Shown piece by piece: positions 39,715 to 49,273 of a stretch of DNA of 64,000 nt. The notes beneath the pieces were generated by a model. It was not told the DNA's origin and made no database searches. It saw nothing but the letters and a program-made list of their open reading frames with translations. This DNA comes from Marchantia polymorpha subsp. ruderalis (taxonomy: Eukaryota; Streptophyta; Marchantiopsida; Marchantiales; Marchantiaceae), in contig AP031351.1 of the NCBI GenBank assembly GCA_037833965.1, forward strand, positions 23,324,501-23,388,500, written 5' to 3'. Made by a program: the position numbers and the translations under genes. Every line of letters begins with the position of its first letter. The first letter of the stretch is position 1.

Positions 39715-39747
39715 CTCTCAAAAGATCCTAACTAGCACTACGCTATC

Positions 39748-42588
39748 CTATCTACCACTCGCAGCATCTGCGCGAAACCAAACTACTCTACTGCACTCGG
39801 CAGATCCGGTGCTGCGCCTCCTGCGCGCCGGACTGCTCCGCGTACTATCTCTACCCTGCCAGTCTTCCGACCGGCTGCGTAACCCCAGGCGTCGGAGCGC
39901 TGCAGTGACTTCCGACTGCAAGTGCGCCATAGTGTCGCGCGCACCCGACAGAAAAGTTTCTAATTTCCTTGCCACTCGCCGCCGACTCCGACTGTCACCT
40001 TCCGTCAATGCCGCCGCCCGAAGCTCGAACTCCCGGAGTGTAACCCTCTCTTGAGCTGCCACCTCCCAATGGGTGTATCCGTTTAGACAACGAGTCACCC
40101 GTGCCGCCAACTCTCCTCGTGCCCTGCTGCTGCTCTCCACCTCTGCCAGCTGCATTTCTAAATCCGCACGTTGTGTCCTCAAATCCGAGCACTCGGTTTG
40201 CAAGTTGCACAACAACTCCTCATCCTCCTTCCGGGCTCTTTGACTTTCCTCTAAGGCGCGCGTCTGGCGCGCAAGCTCGGCTGCTAGGACTTCGTTCTGT
40301 CTCCGCTCCTCCTGCAGTTCCGACTCGATCTTTGCCCGTATTAGTTCGGCCTCCGCCTGACTCTTCGTCGCCGCATCCTCCTTCTGCTGCTGCAAGGCTT
40401 GGTACAGCTTCTGGGTGACCGCCAGGTGTTGTCGGAGGGCGGTGTTCCTATCCACATATACTCCGCATCTAGAGGCCCACCTTGCCACCTTGCTCCTCGT
40501 CCTTCGCCTGATTGTCTCCACATAAGACTGCGGTTTTAAGGCACTTCCGTATTTGGATGTCTTGCGATCCAGATATCGCAGGAGTGGAACTATCTGTTCG
40601 CACAGCACCCCTGTTGGCGTTTTCTGCACTGACTCCTCTTCCTGCTCTTCCGAGCTCGTATCATCCTCAGTCGCGAGGATTTCAGTCGCCACCGAATCCC
40701 TTGGCGACTCCCTGGAACTGTGGCGCGCAGCAGCTTCTGCTGCGACTGCTGCTCCACTGCCTGCTAAAATATCCAGGGCAGTGGGAGATCCCACTGCTTG
40801 AGCCCCTGTTCCGGCTCGATCTTCGGTTTGTGAAGGGGTCGACGCCGTAGTGACTTTTGTCACTCTTGCACCGCCCGCTTCTGCTGCCTGTCCTTCCGGC
40901 GCAATCTGCGCGGAAGGTGTCCTTGCTGAAGGTGCGTCCGCCGAAGGCGTCCGCACACTGGTCGTTGGCCCCATCCGTCTTGCAGTCGGCGAATCCGGCT
41001 GACTCTCTGTTGTCCGACTCGCAGTCGGCCGACCATTAGTTGTCCGACTGGGAGTCGGATACACCCTGCGCGTCTTGACTCCACTTGGCCTACTTGTTGG
41101 TGGCGTTCTTCCAGAAGTGCCTTCCGCCGAAGACGACCCTCTGAGGATTGTTGGCTCGTCAGCCAAACTCTCTCCCGCTTCCGGCCTGCTGTCCGGTTCA
41201 ACGCGCCGTTCAGTTGGCCTTCCTTCCGTCTGTCGACCTTCAGTCATCCGACTCGCAGTCGGCCGGTCGTCAGTCCGTCCATCTCCTCCCGAAGGCCGTG
41301 GTGCCTTCTGTGCAGAGGTTTCTGCCGTCTTCCCTAGAACCTGAGTGATTATCTCTTCCTGTGTGAGATTCCGCCGGGTCGGAGTTCGCCTGGTCTCCTC
41401 AGTAACAGTTGGCATTCTGCGTGCCCTCTGTTTTGGTCGACTATGAGGCTCGGGGGTGGGCCGACCACGAGTCGGCGCAGCTGGTACTTCCGGCTGCCTG
41501 TCCTCAGGTCTCTCATCCCACTTCCGCTTGCGCGGAATGCGCTCACTTCGACGTTCTTCTGCTGCTCTGGCTGGAGCCGGAGCCGGAGGCGTACTGGCAG
41601 GTTCCTCGTCCGGATCCGTGTCTACTTCGGCCTCCCTCGAATATCTACCTGGATAAGACCGGCTCAGCTGCGGAAACCGAGTTTTCTCAGCATTCGTCAA
41701 ACATCCCATCGCCCGGTAAAACACGATTAAGTAAGGCGATAGATGATTGAGCGTTCCTCCCCTCTCTTCTTGCGCATGTTGGCGCGTCACCTTCCACAGA
41801 AGTCGTGCCCAATGCACCGGAGCTCCTGACAACACTAGCTCCACGAACTCTACCTGCCAACCATGCATGTAAGCGGTCTTGGTCGGCTGCAATATCTGCA
41901 GCAATGCTGTCGCGACATTTCTCCGCAATCGATCCTTGTAATCCCGAGTCCGGAAACCGTTCTTGGGATGTCTAGCCACCTTGAAGAGCTCATTGTAAGA
42001 GACTTCTTCCTCTTGGGACACTTTCACGCTGTCGGCCTCGAAGAGGAGATCCCCTTCCTCGCCGGCACACCTGCCCAACACCTGCGCCCAATTGCCAATT
42101 TCCCATCTCTCTGGGTGTGGGCGAAATCCGCGAGAAGGCTTGTGTCTCTCTTGCAGATACTCGCGCACCATCTCCGGACACGTCCAATTCCACCCCCATA
42201 GGAGAAAATCGAGCTTCAACCTCAACAGCACATCTTGAAATGCGCGTAGACCGATCTGCGGCACCCTGAGTGGAGACACTCGCAGCTGGGGAACCTTCGA
42301 CATTGCGTTGCCTGCACACACACAAACGTTCTCCCTTTCGCTCGCTCTCTCACAATCGCCACTGCGCGTCGGCCACTCAAGCACTGACTGCTCACTCTCT
42401 CTGCGCTCGTTCGAGATCGCTACTCCAATTCTTTCAAGGTCCGCCAAGATCCTTGCGCAACTCGTCTCCGCACTCTCTACTCTCACTGCAGGTCGCTCCG
42501 CCCTTGCGCGTAATCTTGGAACTGGAAATCGCAAAGTCAAGAATGAGAGAATGAGACTGGAGCGCAGTCTTTTCTTCTCCGATTTCAA
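39748..42588 (-). CDS. U3-encoded ORF of element B, 5' LTR copy
   Basis: Its predicted protein is identical to that of 29090-31930. Because it lies upstream of the TATA box at 39714, this copy is not on the genomic RNA; it would need its own promoter in the upstream U3 (42589-43659), where I see no clear TATA box. Confidence 0.75.
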   Translation of the reverse strand: MKSEKKRLRSSLILSFLTLRFPVPRLRARAERPAVRVESAETSCARILADLERIGVAISNERRESEQSVLEWPTRSGDCERASERENVCVCAGNAMSKVPQLRVSPLRVPQIGLRAFQDVLLRLKLDFLLWGWNWTCPEMVREYLQERHKPSRGFRPHPERWEIGNWAQVLGRCAGEEGDLLFEADSVKVSQEEEVSYNELFKVARHPKNGFRTRDYKDRLRRNVATALLQILQPTKTAYMHGWQVEFVELVLSGAPVHWARLLWKVTRQHAQEERGGTLNHLSPYLIVFYRAMGCLTNAEKTRFPQLSRSYPGRYSREAEVDTDPDEEPASTPPAPAPARAAEERRSERIPRKRKWDERPEDRQPEVPAAPTRGRPTPEPHSRPKQRARRMPTVTEETRRTPTRRNLTQEEIITQVLGKTAETSAQKAPRPSGGDGRTDDRPTASRMTEGRQTEGRPTERRVEPDSRPEAGESLADEPTILRGSSSAEGTSGRTPPTSRPSGVKTRRVYPTPSRTTNGRPTASRTTESQPDSPTARRMGPTTSVRTPSADAPSARTPSAQIAPEGQAAEAGGARVTKVTTASTPSQTEDRAGTGAQAVGSPTALDILAGSGAAVAAEAAARHSSRESPRDSVATEILATEDDTSSEEQEEESVQKTPTGVLCEQIVPLLRYLDRKTSKYGSALKPQSYVETIRRRTRSKVARWASRCGVYVDRNTALRQHLAVTQKLYQALQQQKEDAATKSQAEAELIRAKIESELQEERRQNEVLAAELARQTRALEESQRARKEDEELLCNLQTECSDLRTQRADLEMQLAEVESSSRARGELAARVTRCLNGYTHWEVAAQERVTLREFELRAAALTEGDSRSRRRVARKLETFLSGARDTMAHLQSEVTAALRRLGLRSRSEDWQGRDSTRSSPARRRRSTGSAECSRVVWFRADAASGR

Positions 42589-43659
42589 AAACGTCCAACG
42601 TTCTTACTGGTTGCAACGTACGCAGCCGGCTATACGGCTTAACGGTTCGCCCTTTGCATGCGCGAATTCACGTCTCCGCCTTGCGCGCATTCGCATGCTT
42701 AAACGTTGAATTCTCCCGCCGCCGCCACCTTCCGGACTCGAGTCCGCTGCAGGGTATACGTCGGCCCTGTTGTCTTTTCCTAACCCGCCCTTCTCCGGAG
42801 GCGTGTCGCCGCTGGTGTGTTCATTATCCGTCGGCGCCTTGCTGGAGGCGCACATCCAGCCGGAGCGAATTACGCCGGCGCGCAGTCGTACCGCCTATTT
42901 TGTCCTTTATGCCTCGTCCGTTGCTGCCAGCGCATATCCGTCAGCGCAACTCATGCCAGCGCATCCGGCCGTCAGCGCCACGTCGGAGGCGTACATCCGA
43001 CCGGCGCTTTCCTTCCATGAACAGCCGCCAAGGGCGCTTCCGACTCTGAGTTGGTTTCCTTCTGTGAGCGCGTGATTCCGCCGAAGGCGCATCGCCGAGG
43101 GCGTACGGGAATCCTTTCCGGCTGTGAACCCTAGCGCGAACGGCGCATGTCCGGCTACGAGTTTTCCGACGCTCATAACTTCTCCATTCCTGATCCATCT
43201 CCGGCGCTCTTGGACTCGTTAGAACGAGCGTCCCGAGCTCTGTCTAATGCAACTTCCACCAACTGGATCTACCGTGTATCCCGATTGTTATGAAGGTTTT
43301 CCCTTTCCGCGCTAGCGGCGCTTCGCCGAAGGCGCACTCATGGTCGGATGCCTTTAGAGGTCCGGGCCCTTCTCCTGACGTCTTTAGCAAAACCTCCTCC
43401 TGAGGTGTCTGCGCCGGAAGCGTAGCTTCCTTATACGCTAGAGGCGCGTGAGTAGAGATACCTCAAAAAGGAGCTTCTGCCGAAGGCGCCGAAGACGTTG
43501 GCGTTGGTACATCCGACTACGTGATTCTTTGTGCCCTCGTGACGATCTCATCAATCCACTCTATTTAGCGTACCCTTCTCTAGCTACAAACACTGCTTTG
43601 GTACTAGTTTTCTGAAATTGTTTAAATTCTGCAAAAAAAACAAAAAGTGTGTTACCACA

Positions 43660-43668
43660 CTTCCCCAT
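43660..43668 (-). pseudogene. gag: Element C gag start codon stub
   Basis: ATG at 43668-43666 is the apparent start of the C gag frame; only about three codons lie on this side of B. The bases next to the LTR (43664-43660, GGAAG on the minus strand) are the TSD copy. Confidence 0.7.
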
Positions 43669-43676
43669 TTCCAACT

Positions 43677-43678
<2 letters not shown>

Positions 43679-43707
<29 letters not shown>
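43679..43707 (-). repeat. A29 homopolymer just upstream of C gag
   Basis: A run of 29 T on the plus strand, i.e. A on the sense strand, about 10 nt before the gag ATG. The exact length may be affected by sequencing slippage. Confidence 0.8.
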
Positions 43708-43899
43708 CTATTGGAAATTTATATGGGGCTTCCTAATACAATATAAACAACACTAACTCCATCCTTGAGTAATTCATCAAAGGAAACACAAAAGGAATTG
43801 GTTGTTCCAAGATAGCCAAAGCTCTCTCCTCTCCTAGGCATACGATGAGTCTTACCCTCATCATCATCTTCTCCATCATTCGAATGATGATCTCCATCT

Positions 43900-44343
43900 T
43901 CAGTTGGAGCTTGAACCCGCTGAGGTCACTTTCTCTGTTTCAGCACTTAGCTTGCCGTCAAACCCTTCCACAAGTGATTCCAGAAGTGCCTTCACTCCGC
44001 TGCATTCGTGTCCCGCTGGTAGCCCAATCACTCCGCAATTGTCACAGAAGGTGGCGCTTTGGGATTCATGTGGCGATGATGGTCCCAAGTGAAGTTTCAA
44101 ATCTCCCAAGTTCCTCTTGCTCCTCAATCTTCTATCTTTGTTCCGCAGGGAACAATTGACAACCTTATGGCCCTCCTCTCCACAATAAAAACAAGTTTCA
44201 CGTTTGACTCTTGGAGATTGACTCACTACTCTTTCTTCAAACTCCACCTTGAATTCTCTTGTATTGGAGTCTAAAGACACTATAACATCCAAGCCTTGAG
44301 GTACTTTGGATAACCTAACCTTCCAACCTTCTTGTTCACTCAT
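43900..44343 (-). CDS. Zinc-knuckle leader protein of element C (147 aa)
   Basis: A separate ORF between the PBS and gag, with an ATG at 44343 preceded by GAAA. It contains one canonical CCHC knuckle, CFYCGEEGHKVVNC (about residues 52-65), then a second Cys/His cluster CDNCGVIGLPAGHEC (about 99-113), a basic stretch between them (KDRRLRSKRN) and an acidic tail. The region before the knuckle (REFKVEFEERVV) recalls zinc-knuckle proteins of plant retroelements, but I do not recognise a family. It is likely to bind RNA or DNA. Gag follows about 230 nt downstream, so the two would be translated from one RNA or by splicing. Confidence 0.6.
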   Translation of the reverse strand: MSEQEGWKVRLSKVPQGLDVIVSLDSNTREFKVEFEERVVSQSPRVKRETCFYCGEEGHKVVNCSLRNKDRRLRSKRNLGDLKLHLGPSSPHESQSATFCDNCGVIGLPAGHECSGVKALLESLVEGFDGKLSAETEKVTSAGSSSN

Positions 44344-44996
44344 TTTCCCATAAGGTAGAAACCACTCAAAAGACCTCTCCCAGAAACGCTATCTACTTGA
44401 CGAAAACTGTGAATAAAGAAATCAAAAACTTTTGCTTTGTTATCTTGCTTTTGTACCCCCTCAACTTCAAATCAACATAACTTCGTCTCTAGACGTGATC
44501 TCTCAGTGAAATTTTGACTCAAACGTAGCTTATCTTCCAATACACACTCGTACGAAGTTTCAAAGCCTAAATTGAAATACAGAAAAAGTAATCAACTCTG
44601 TACAAACTTTCCAGAGAGCAGACTTTTGATACCCGTGAAACCCACTCAACTTCTAACTCTCATATCTTTCTGTTAACACATGATCTGGACCTGAAACAAA
44701 AACGTAAATTTTCTCTATCTTTCACTCTAAAATCAATAAAAACTTTGAAGAATACCTTCAAAAATACTTTTCGGTGTCTAAGATCACTTTTCTCTCAAAA
44801 AGACATGTTTACGTGAACAAAACATACAAAATCACTTCTAGGCTATCATATGAGACTATGGGATAAACAAATGGAATTTCGCTCTCAAGCACACTCTCCG
44901 CTCTTTCATTCCCCAATGTTAACACCAAGTGATCCCTCATGGATACTTTCTCTCGAGCTAGAAATCGAATCCTAAACATTCCGCCTTCTAGATTGA
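44344..44996 (-). other. Element C 5' untranslated leader
   Basis: AT-rich, without a convincing ORF; the 71-codon frame at 44809-45024 overlaps the PBS and is not plausible. I see no further structure in it. Confidence 0.55.
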
Positions 44997-45015
44997 GGTC
45001 CCGGCAACGGAACCA
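44997..45015 (-). other. Primer-binding site of element C
   Basis: The minus strand reads TGGTTCCGTTGCCGGGACC, four bases from the 5' LTR. It resembles the tRNA-Asp site of A/B but differs at several bases, so the primer tRNA is uncertain. Confidence 0.6.
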
Positions 45016-45019
45016 AAAA

Positions 45020-45877
45020 TGCAACCTCCGGGCTGACTCTCACTCAGGTTTACCTCTGATGGCTTTGTGGTAGCGCATCATGGTTCTAGAAGACTAAGAT
45101 TCATACTCTCACTCATGTCCCAAACACCTTCTCTTACAAACTCTCATGTATCACTCCAACTCACACACAACTCTCCTCACATCACCCTCTTCACATAAAT
45201 GCAAACACACGTCGATACTCCAAGATACTCAAAAACTTCACTCCTTCATTACTGAAACAAGTCCTCACACATGACTCTCCAAACTTGCTTGAGAGGTGCT
45301 ACTCTACCTCTCTATTTATACTACTTGAGAAGTTACCATAGTAACATGTGGTAATTTCTCCTAACTTACTTTTACCTAGGTAAGTTTGACTAACCTTCTC
45401 TACGTGGCAACATGCCATTGGCCTACCTAAACCTTCTAGAAGCTTCCGGAATCCAAGGTTGAGGTGGCGACATGCCATTGGAAGCTTTTAAACTTCTACA
45501 AGCTTCCTAGCCACTAAGTCAACATTAGACTTAGTCTAGCCAATCATCTTTCATACATTTAGTCAAACCAATCAAATCCAAGCTTCTAGTCAAATATCTA
45601 ATCCCTTGGAATCTAGAACTTTTGTATAAGACAAAATAGAAGTGCTCACTCCTTGTAAAAGACAAAATAGAAGTGCTCACTCCATTCTTCTAGAACTCCG
45701 CTAATTATTCCGCCAACTATAGACATTGTAGCTAAACTTAGTCATGACTAGATAAACTTAGTTATAACTAACTAGTTTAGTCATAACTAGCTAGTCTTAG
45801 CTATGCCTTGGCTAATCATCCTTATTCCCTTGACCACTTCTAAGACTTAGTACATATGTGCAACACCCGGTCTTACA
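45020..45877 (-). repeat. Element C 5' LTR
   Basis: 858 bp, identical by eye to 22488-23345. The TATA box TATAAATA (minus) at 45313-45320 would start the C transcript. It is followed by the TSD GGTC and the resumed A 3' LTR. Confidence 0.9.
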
Positions 45878-45878
45878 G

Positions 45879-46549
45879 GTCAGTACAAGCTTAATCAGAA
45901 ATTCTACAAGCACTCCGAGAAGATGAAGGATGAGAAACTGGGCGAGCTCACCAAGGAGCAGGTGAAGGTCAAGGAAGCACTCAATTCTGAGCAGGCCCAG
46001 AATCGGATTTTGTCAGAGGAGCTCGTGCGACAGACGCGGTTGTTGGAACAATGTCAGCTCGCACGGCAGGCGGATGAAGAATTAATCCGCAGGTTACAGT
46101 CAGAGTGTGGCGAATTGAGAGCGCAACGTGCCGAAGCCGAATCGCAATTAGTGACGATTGAAGAGGAACGCAGGAAGGAGGCGGATCGCACGAAGGTGGA
46201 GACGGCGAGGCGAGTCGCCCACTGCCTCAAGGGCTACGCCCACTGGGAAGTGAAGGCGCAGGAGAAACTCACACTGCGTGAGTTTGAATTGCGCGCAGCC
46301 GGGTTGTTGTCAGGCGACAGTAGGAGTCGGCGGAAGGTAGCGAAGAAGCTCGAAGCCTTTCTGTCGAAGGCACAGGATACCATGTCCGCCCTCGAGGGGG
46401 AGGTGTCCGCGGCGTTGCAGCGGTTGGGACTGCGCAGTCGAGCGGAAGAGTGGCAGGGTAGGGAGTTAGTGCGCGGCAGTCGGCCGCGCAGGAGACGTAG
46501 TACAGGTTCCGCGGAGTGTAGTGTAGCGTGGTTCCGTGCAGGCGTGTAG
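45879..46549 (+). pseudogene. U3-encoded ORF of A 3' LTR, 3' part
   Basis: The last ~223 codons of the interrupted U3 protein: the coiled coil from the QYKLNQKFYKHSEK block to the RRRRSTGSAECSVAW tail. The local ATG at 45923 is an internal Met. It differs from the 5' copy by EGE for EGK near the end. Confidence 0.85.
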
Positions 46550-46585
46550 CGTAGCGCAGTGTAGTGTTAGGTAGGACTTAGAAGG

Positions 46586-46614
46586 TATAAAATAGTTCCA
46601 GGCGTTTTGCCTGG
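46586..46614 (+). promoter_or_regulatory. TATA box and hairpin, element A 3' LTR
   Basis: TATAAAAT at 46586-46593 and the CCAGGC/GCCTGG stem at 46598-46614. In the 3' LTR this could drive readout into the flanking minus-strand LTR, producing antisense RNA of A2 sequence. Confidence 0.6.
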
Positions 46615-47552
46615 GGTTCTTTCCCATCAGAAGTGCAGATCAGGAACCCATTTCCTTTGCGTGTTTGTGTCCTTGAGTTCTGTCACCACGCACGAGGAGT
46701 TACAACTTAGCGTTCCGCATTTTGTAGCTGAAGGCCTTCGGTCGAATGTTCAGAGCTAGTACATTGGTTAGAGACTTGAGTAGTTCGGATCTGCACCTGC
46801 GGGTGACTGCCGATGCTCAGAGCCAGTGACTAGTTAGATACTTGAACAGTTTCGCCCCTACACCCTCGAGTGTTTCTTTCTGATTGTACTCCTTGGGATT
46901 TTTCCCCTGAATGCCAAAGTGAAGTTTTGCTACTTCGTGTAAGCCTTGGTTGTAAATTCAGGTTACGCTGCAGCAGGTGCCTTGAGGGCAACCCCTGTAG
47001 TATTTCTGGGAATGACAAGTGCCTGAGAATTCAAACTCTTCAATAGACTGTTGTTGTGTTACTGGAATGTTTCACAGTGAGTCCTTCAGTGCGAACCTGT
47101 GTTCTCTGCGCGTTTTGTGAGTTGAGAGTGTTGTTCACCGCGTCTGAGTGACTTCGATCCGAAGTAGGTAGTCCAAACCGGGTTTCCTACACTAGCAGCA
47201 AGCTAGTGGAAGCGTTGTAAAAGCCGGAGTTGGAAGTCACTGCCCGCAGCTTTGCCGAGTGTACTCTGGAGAGACTTTCCCCCTGAAATCTTGAAGTAGA
47301 GGTCCTAACGGATCTCTGGGTTGTGTTTCTGTAGTTTCAGGCGTGTGTGTGTGTTACGCTGCACTGTGCGACCTCCGAGTGCGCTCCGAGTGGACACTTG
47401 CAGTATTTCTGGGAGTGACAGTTGCCTGAGAATTCAAACTCCTCAATAGTCTGTTAAAACGTGACACTTTGTACCCTGTGTGTTCCTCTGTCCCTGTGGG
47501 TTCGACCTTTCTACCACTATATTGCAGTTTTAGCCTTTAGTGGGTTATTACA

Positions 47553-47879
47553 GCGCTCCTCAAAAGCGCGCAGCCCGTTCTGCGGTAGGCGAAGTGGCAC
47601 CATCCGCAATCTGCTCGGTCTCGTCATTGCGTTCCTGGGGTTCGCTCGCCCGCTCATTCTACTTCCGCACTGCCCGCGCTTCTTTCTCTCTCGGCAAACT
47701 CTAATCGCCCTCAATTCCAAATCACGCGCACTCACTTCTCCCTCAATCAACAAGAAATCTCCTGTGCGACGACGTCGAGAATGTTCCGCAGCCAGCAGAT
47801 GGATGCGCGCAGCGCGCACAAGAGATTGGAATCGCGAATTCAAGAATGGGACGTTCTCCGCCGCCCGGTCGAAGGTCAT
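47553..47879 (-). pseudogene. U3-encoded ORF of A2 3' LTR, N-terminal fragment
   Basis: ATG at 47879 (MTFDRAAEN) and about 109 codons identical in style to 59145 onward, ending at NGLRAFEER. The frame then runs into the end of element A. The rest is at 5269-7620. Confidence 0.85.
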
Positions 47880-48086
47880 GGTCGGCTCTTGTTCGTGAAG
47901 AACGTCTCACTTGATGGCCGCGCCGGCTGTACGCTGGAACGGTCTTCGCTCTCACGCGCGGCTTCACGCTCCGCCGCCCGGTCGAAGGTCATGGTCGGCT
48001 CTTGTTCGTGAAGAACGTCTCACTTGATGGCCGCGCCGGCTGTACGCTGGAACGGTCTTCGCTCTCACGCGCGGCTTCACGCTCCG
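47861..48086. repeat. 113-bp tandem duplication in A2 3' LTR
   Basis: Units 47861-47973 and 47974-48086 are nearly identical and share CCGCCG at the joints. The intact 5' LTR has one copy (about 59127-59239), so this arose after A2 inserted. It spans the ORF start codon, duplicating the presumed leader. Confidence 0.85.
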
Positions 48087-49236
48087 CCGTCGTCGCTTAA
48101 ACTCTCACGCTCGAATTGGCGGATTTGAACTCCGCGAGCGTGTCACCCTGCGGACATGGGGGCGCAGCGCCGAAGGCGAGTTTTCCGCCTTGCGCGGTAC
48201 ACTTGTTCGTACCGCCCCTCGGCCAATCCCCCTCTGCCTTGACGCGTGCGTCCGCATGTCGGACAAAAGTTCAACTCCTGCCTGTGCGCAGGCAGACTCC
48301 TCTGCGGATTCTCCGCCGGCGCGGAACTTCATCCTCCTGTGCACAGGCAATCGCCTGTGCGCAGGCGAATTCCTTGCGCGGCGTTGCGCTGGCGCGGAAG
48401 GCGTTGACCGTGGTCAGCCGTCTCTGTCCAGTCTTGTCCGTTCCTTGTCTCTCCGTCGGCGCTTCCGCCGCCGCAACTCCGTCCGTCCAAGAGCGCATCC
48501 ACCCGTCCCGTCCGCATGGTCCGTACCGATTTGATTACTCTGGCGGCTCTTCCGCCGTACGCGGCGCCGCGCTGGCGCGGAAGGCGCCGTACACTTCTAC
48601 CTCACAAGGCGCATTTCTAGGGCCCAAGGCGGATTTTCCGCCGACGCCGAAGCGCCTGTGCACAGGCGAGCGCCTGTGCGTAGGCGGACTTCGCGCCTCC
48701 CCTAACCCTACTTCGCCTGTGCACAGGCGAACGCCTTCGTCCGCGCATAGGACAAAACTTGATTCCCCCTTCCGCGTAGGCGGAATTCGCGCCGGTGGCG
48801 AACTCTTTCCGCCGTAGGCGACCGCCTCCGTTTCTTCCAATAGCGATAACTCCCTAAGTCCTCATCCGTTCCAAGCGTTCTTGAGCTCGTTGGAATCAGT
48901 GCGTCGAGCTCTTTCCAACGGGACCCTAACTTGGTCAAAGCGCCCGAGGGTTGACCTAATTATGGAGGGTTTCCCTACAGCCGCGGACGCAACCTCCAAA
49001 AGCGGGTTTTGCGCCTTGCGTCGTAGGGGTCCCAACTGCAGAGCTCGCAGGGAGGGTGGTGCCTGTCCTTACTGCTGCACCCCAAATCCCAGATTCTACA
49101 AGATCCCTCGAGAATCCCCGCGATCTTCCGGATTCACTCTGTTTTGATGTACCGAAGGCTAGTTACAATGCTGCCAGGGTACAATTTTCCAAAAATGTTT
49201 TAATTTCCTCAAAATTGCCAAAAGTGGGGTACCACA

Positions 49237-49273
49237 TGCCCCCCTCCTCAATTGTGAGCGCCCACGCGAACAC
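49237..49273 (-). other. Polypurine tract of A2
   Basis: GAGGAGGGGGGCA on the minus strand (49249-49237), immediately before the 3' LTR start at 49236. Confidence 0.8.

Larger units (their letters stand above)
28132..43659 (-). mobile_element. Element B (B family), complete
   Basis: A 15.5-kb element with perfect CTTCC target duplications (28127-28131 and 43660-43664). Both LTRs run TGTAATAA...TTACCACA on the plus strand. In minus sense: 5' LTR (43659-38801), PBS, gag-pro, leaky UAG, pol, PPT, 3' LTR (33001-28132). Lengths are 4870 and 4859 bp; the 11-bp difference is explained by one 13-bp repeat unit and one CA dinucleotide step, and I see no substitution elsewhere. All ORFs are open. It is the youngest insertion here and could be autonomous. 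Confidence 0.93.
38801..43659 (-). repeat. Element B 5' LTR
   Basis: 4859 bp, identical by eye to 28132-33001 except for the two short repeat-number differences near 28300 and 28370. The palindrome-rich upstream U3 (about 42700-43500) contains GCGCTTCGCCGAAGGCGC. It ends TTACCACA on the plus strand, next to the TSD CTTCC. Confidence 0.93.
22488..45877 (-). mobile_element. Element C (Ty3/gypsy), host of B
   Basis: The LTRs are 858 bp each (22488-23345 and 45020-45877), begin TGCAACC and end TCTTACA, and look identical. The TSD is GGTC (4 bp): 22484-22487 and 45878-45881. In minus sense: 5' LTR, PBS, leader with a zinc-knuckle ORF, gag-pol in one frame, PPT-like stretch, 3' LTR. Without B it is about 7.9 kb. 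B interrupts the first codons of gag, and the integrase has a nonsense mutation. Identical LTRs imply a recent insertion into A. Confidence 0.88.
7631..47552 (+). mobile_element. Element A (A family), nested host of C and B
   Basis: This is a plus-strand Ty3/gypsy element: 5' LTR (7631-12981, first 30 bp lost), PBS, gag-pro, pol, PPT, 3' LTR (18778-22487 and 45878-47552). Without C and B it is about 16.5 kb, of which about 10.7 kb is LTR. It lies in the 3' LTR of A2 in the opposite orientation. The two LTRs differ by only a handful of substitutions in the coding part, so insertion was fairly recent. The left TSD is lost in the deletion at 7620. Confidence 0.85.
45878..47552 (+). repeat. Element A 3' LTR, second part
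   Basis: It resumes after C with the duplicated GGTC, continues the coiled-coil part of the ORF, the TATA box and R/U5, and ends GGGTTATTACA at 47552, directly against the minus-strand A2 LTR. Confidence 0.9.
47553..49236 (-). repeat. A2 3' LTR, proximal part (U3 start)
   Basis: In minus sense the LTR begins at 49236 (TGTGGTACCCC), runs through the palindrome-rich region and the first ~109 codons of the U3 ORF, and is cut at 47553 by the end of element A. It continues at 7620. It carries an extra 113-bp tandem copy near 47974. Confidence 0.88.

Noticed and set aside
48116-48817. 233-codon plus-strand ORF in the A2 LTR (also 59269-59970)
   Set aside because: Runs antisense to the U3 leader through palindromes; absent as such in the plus-strand A copies.
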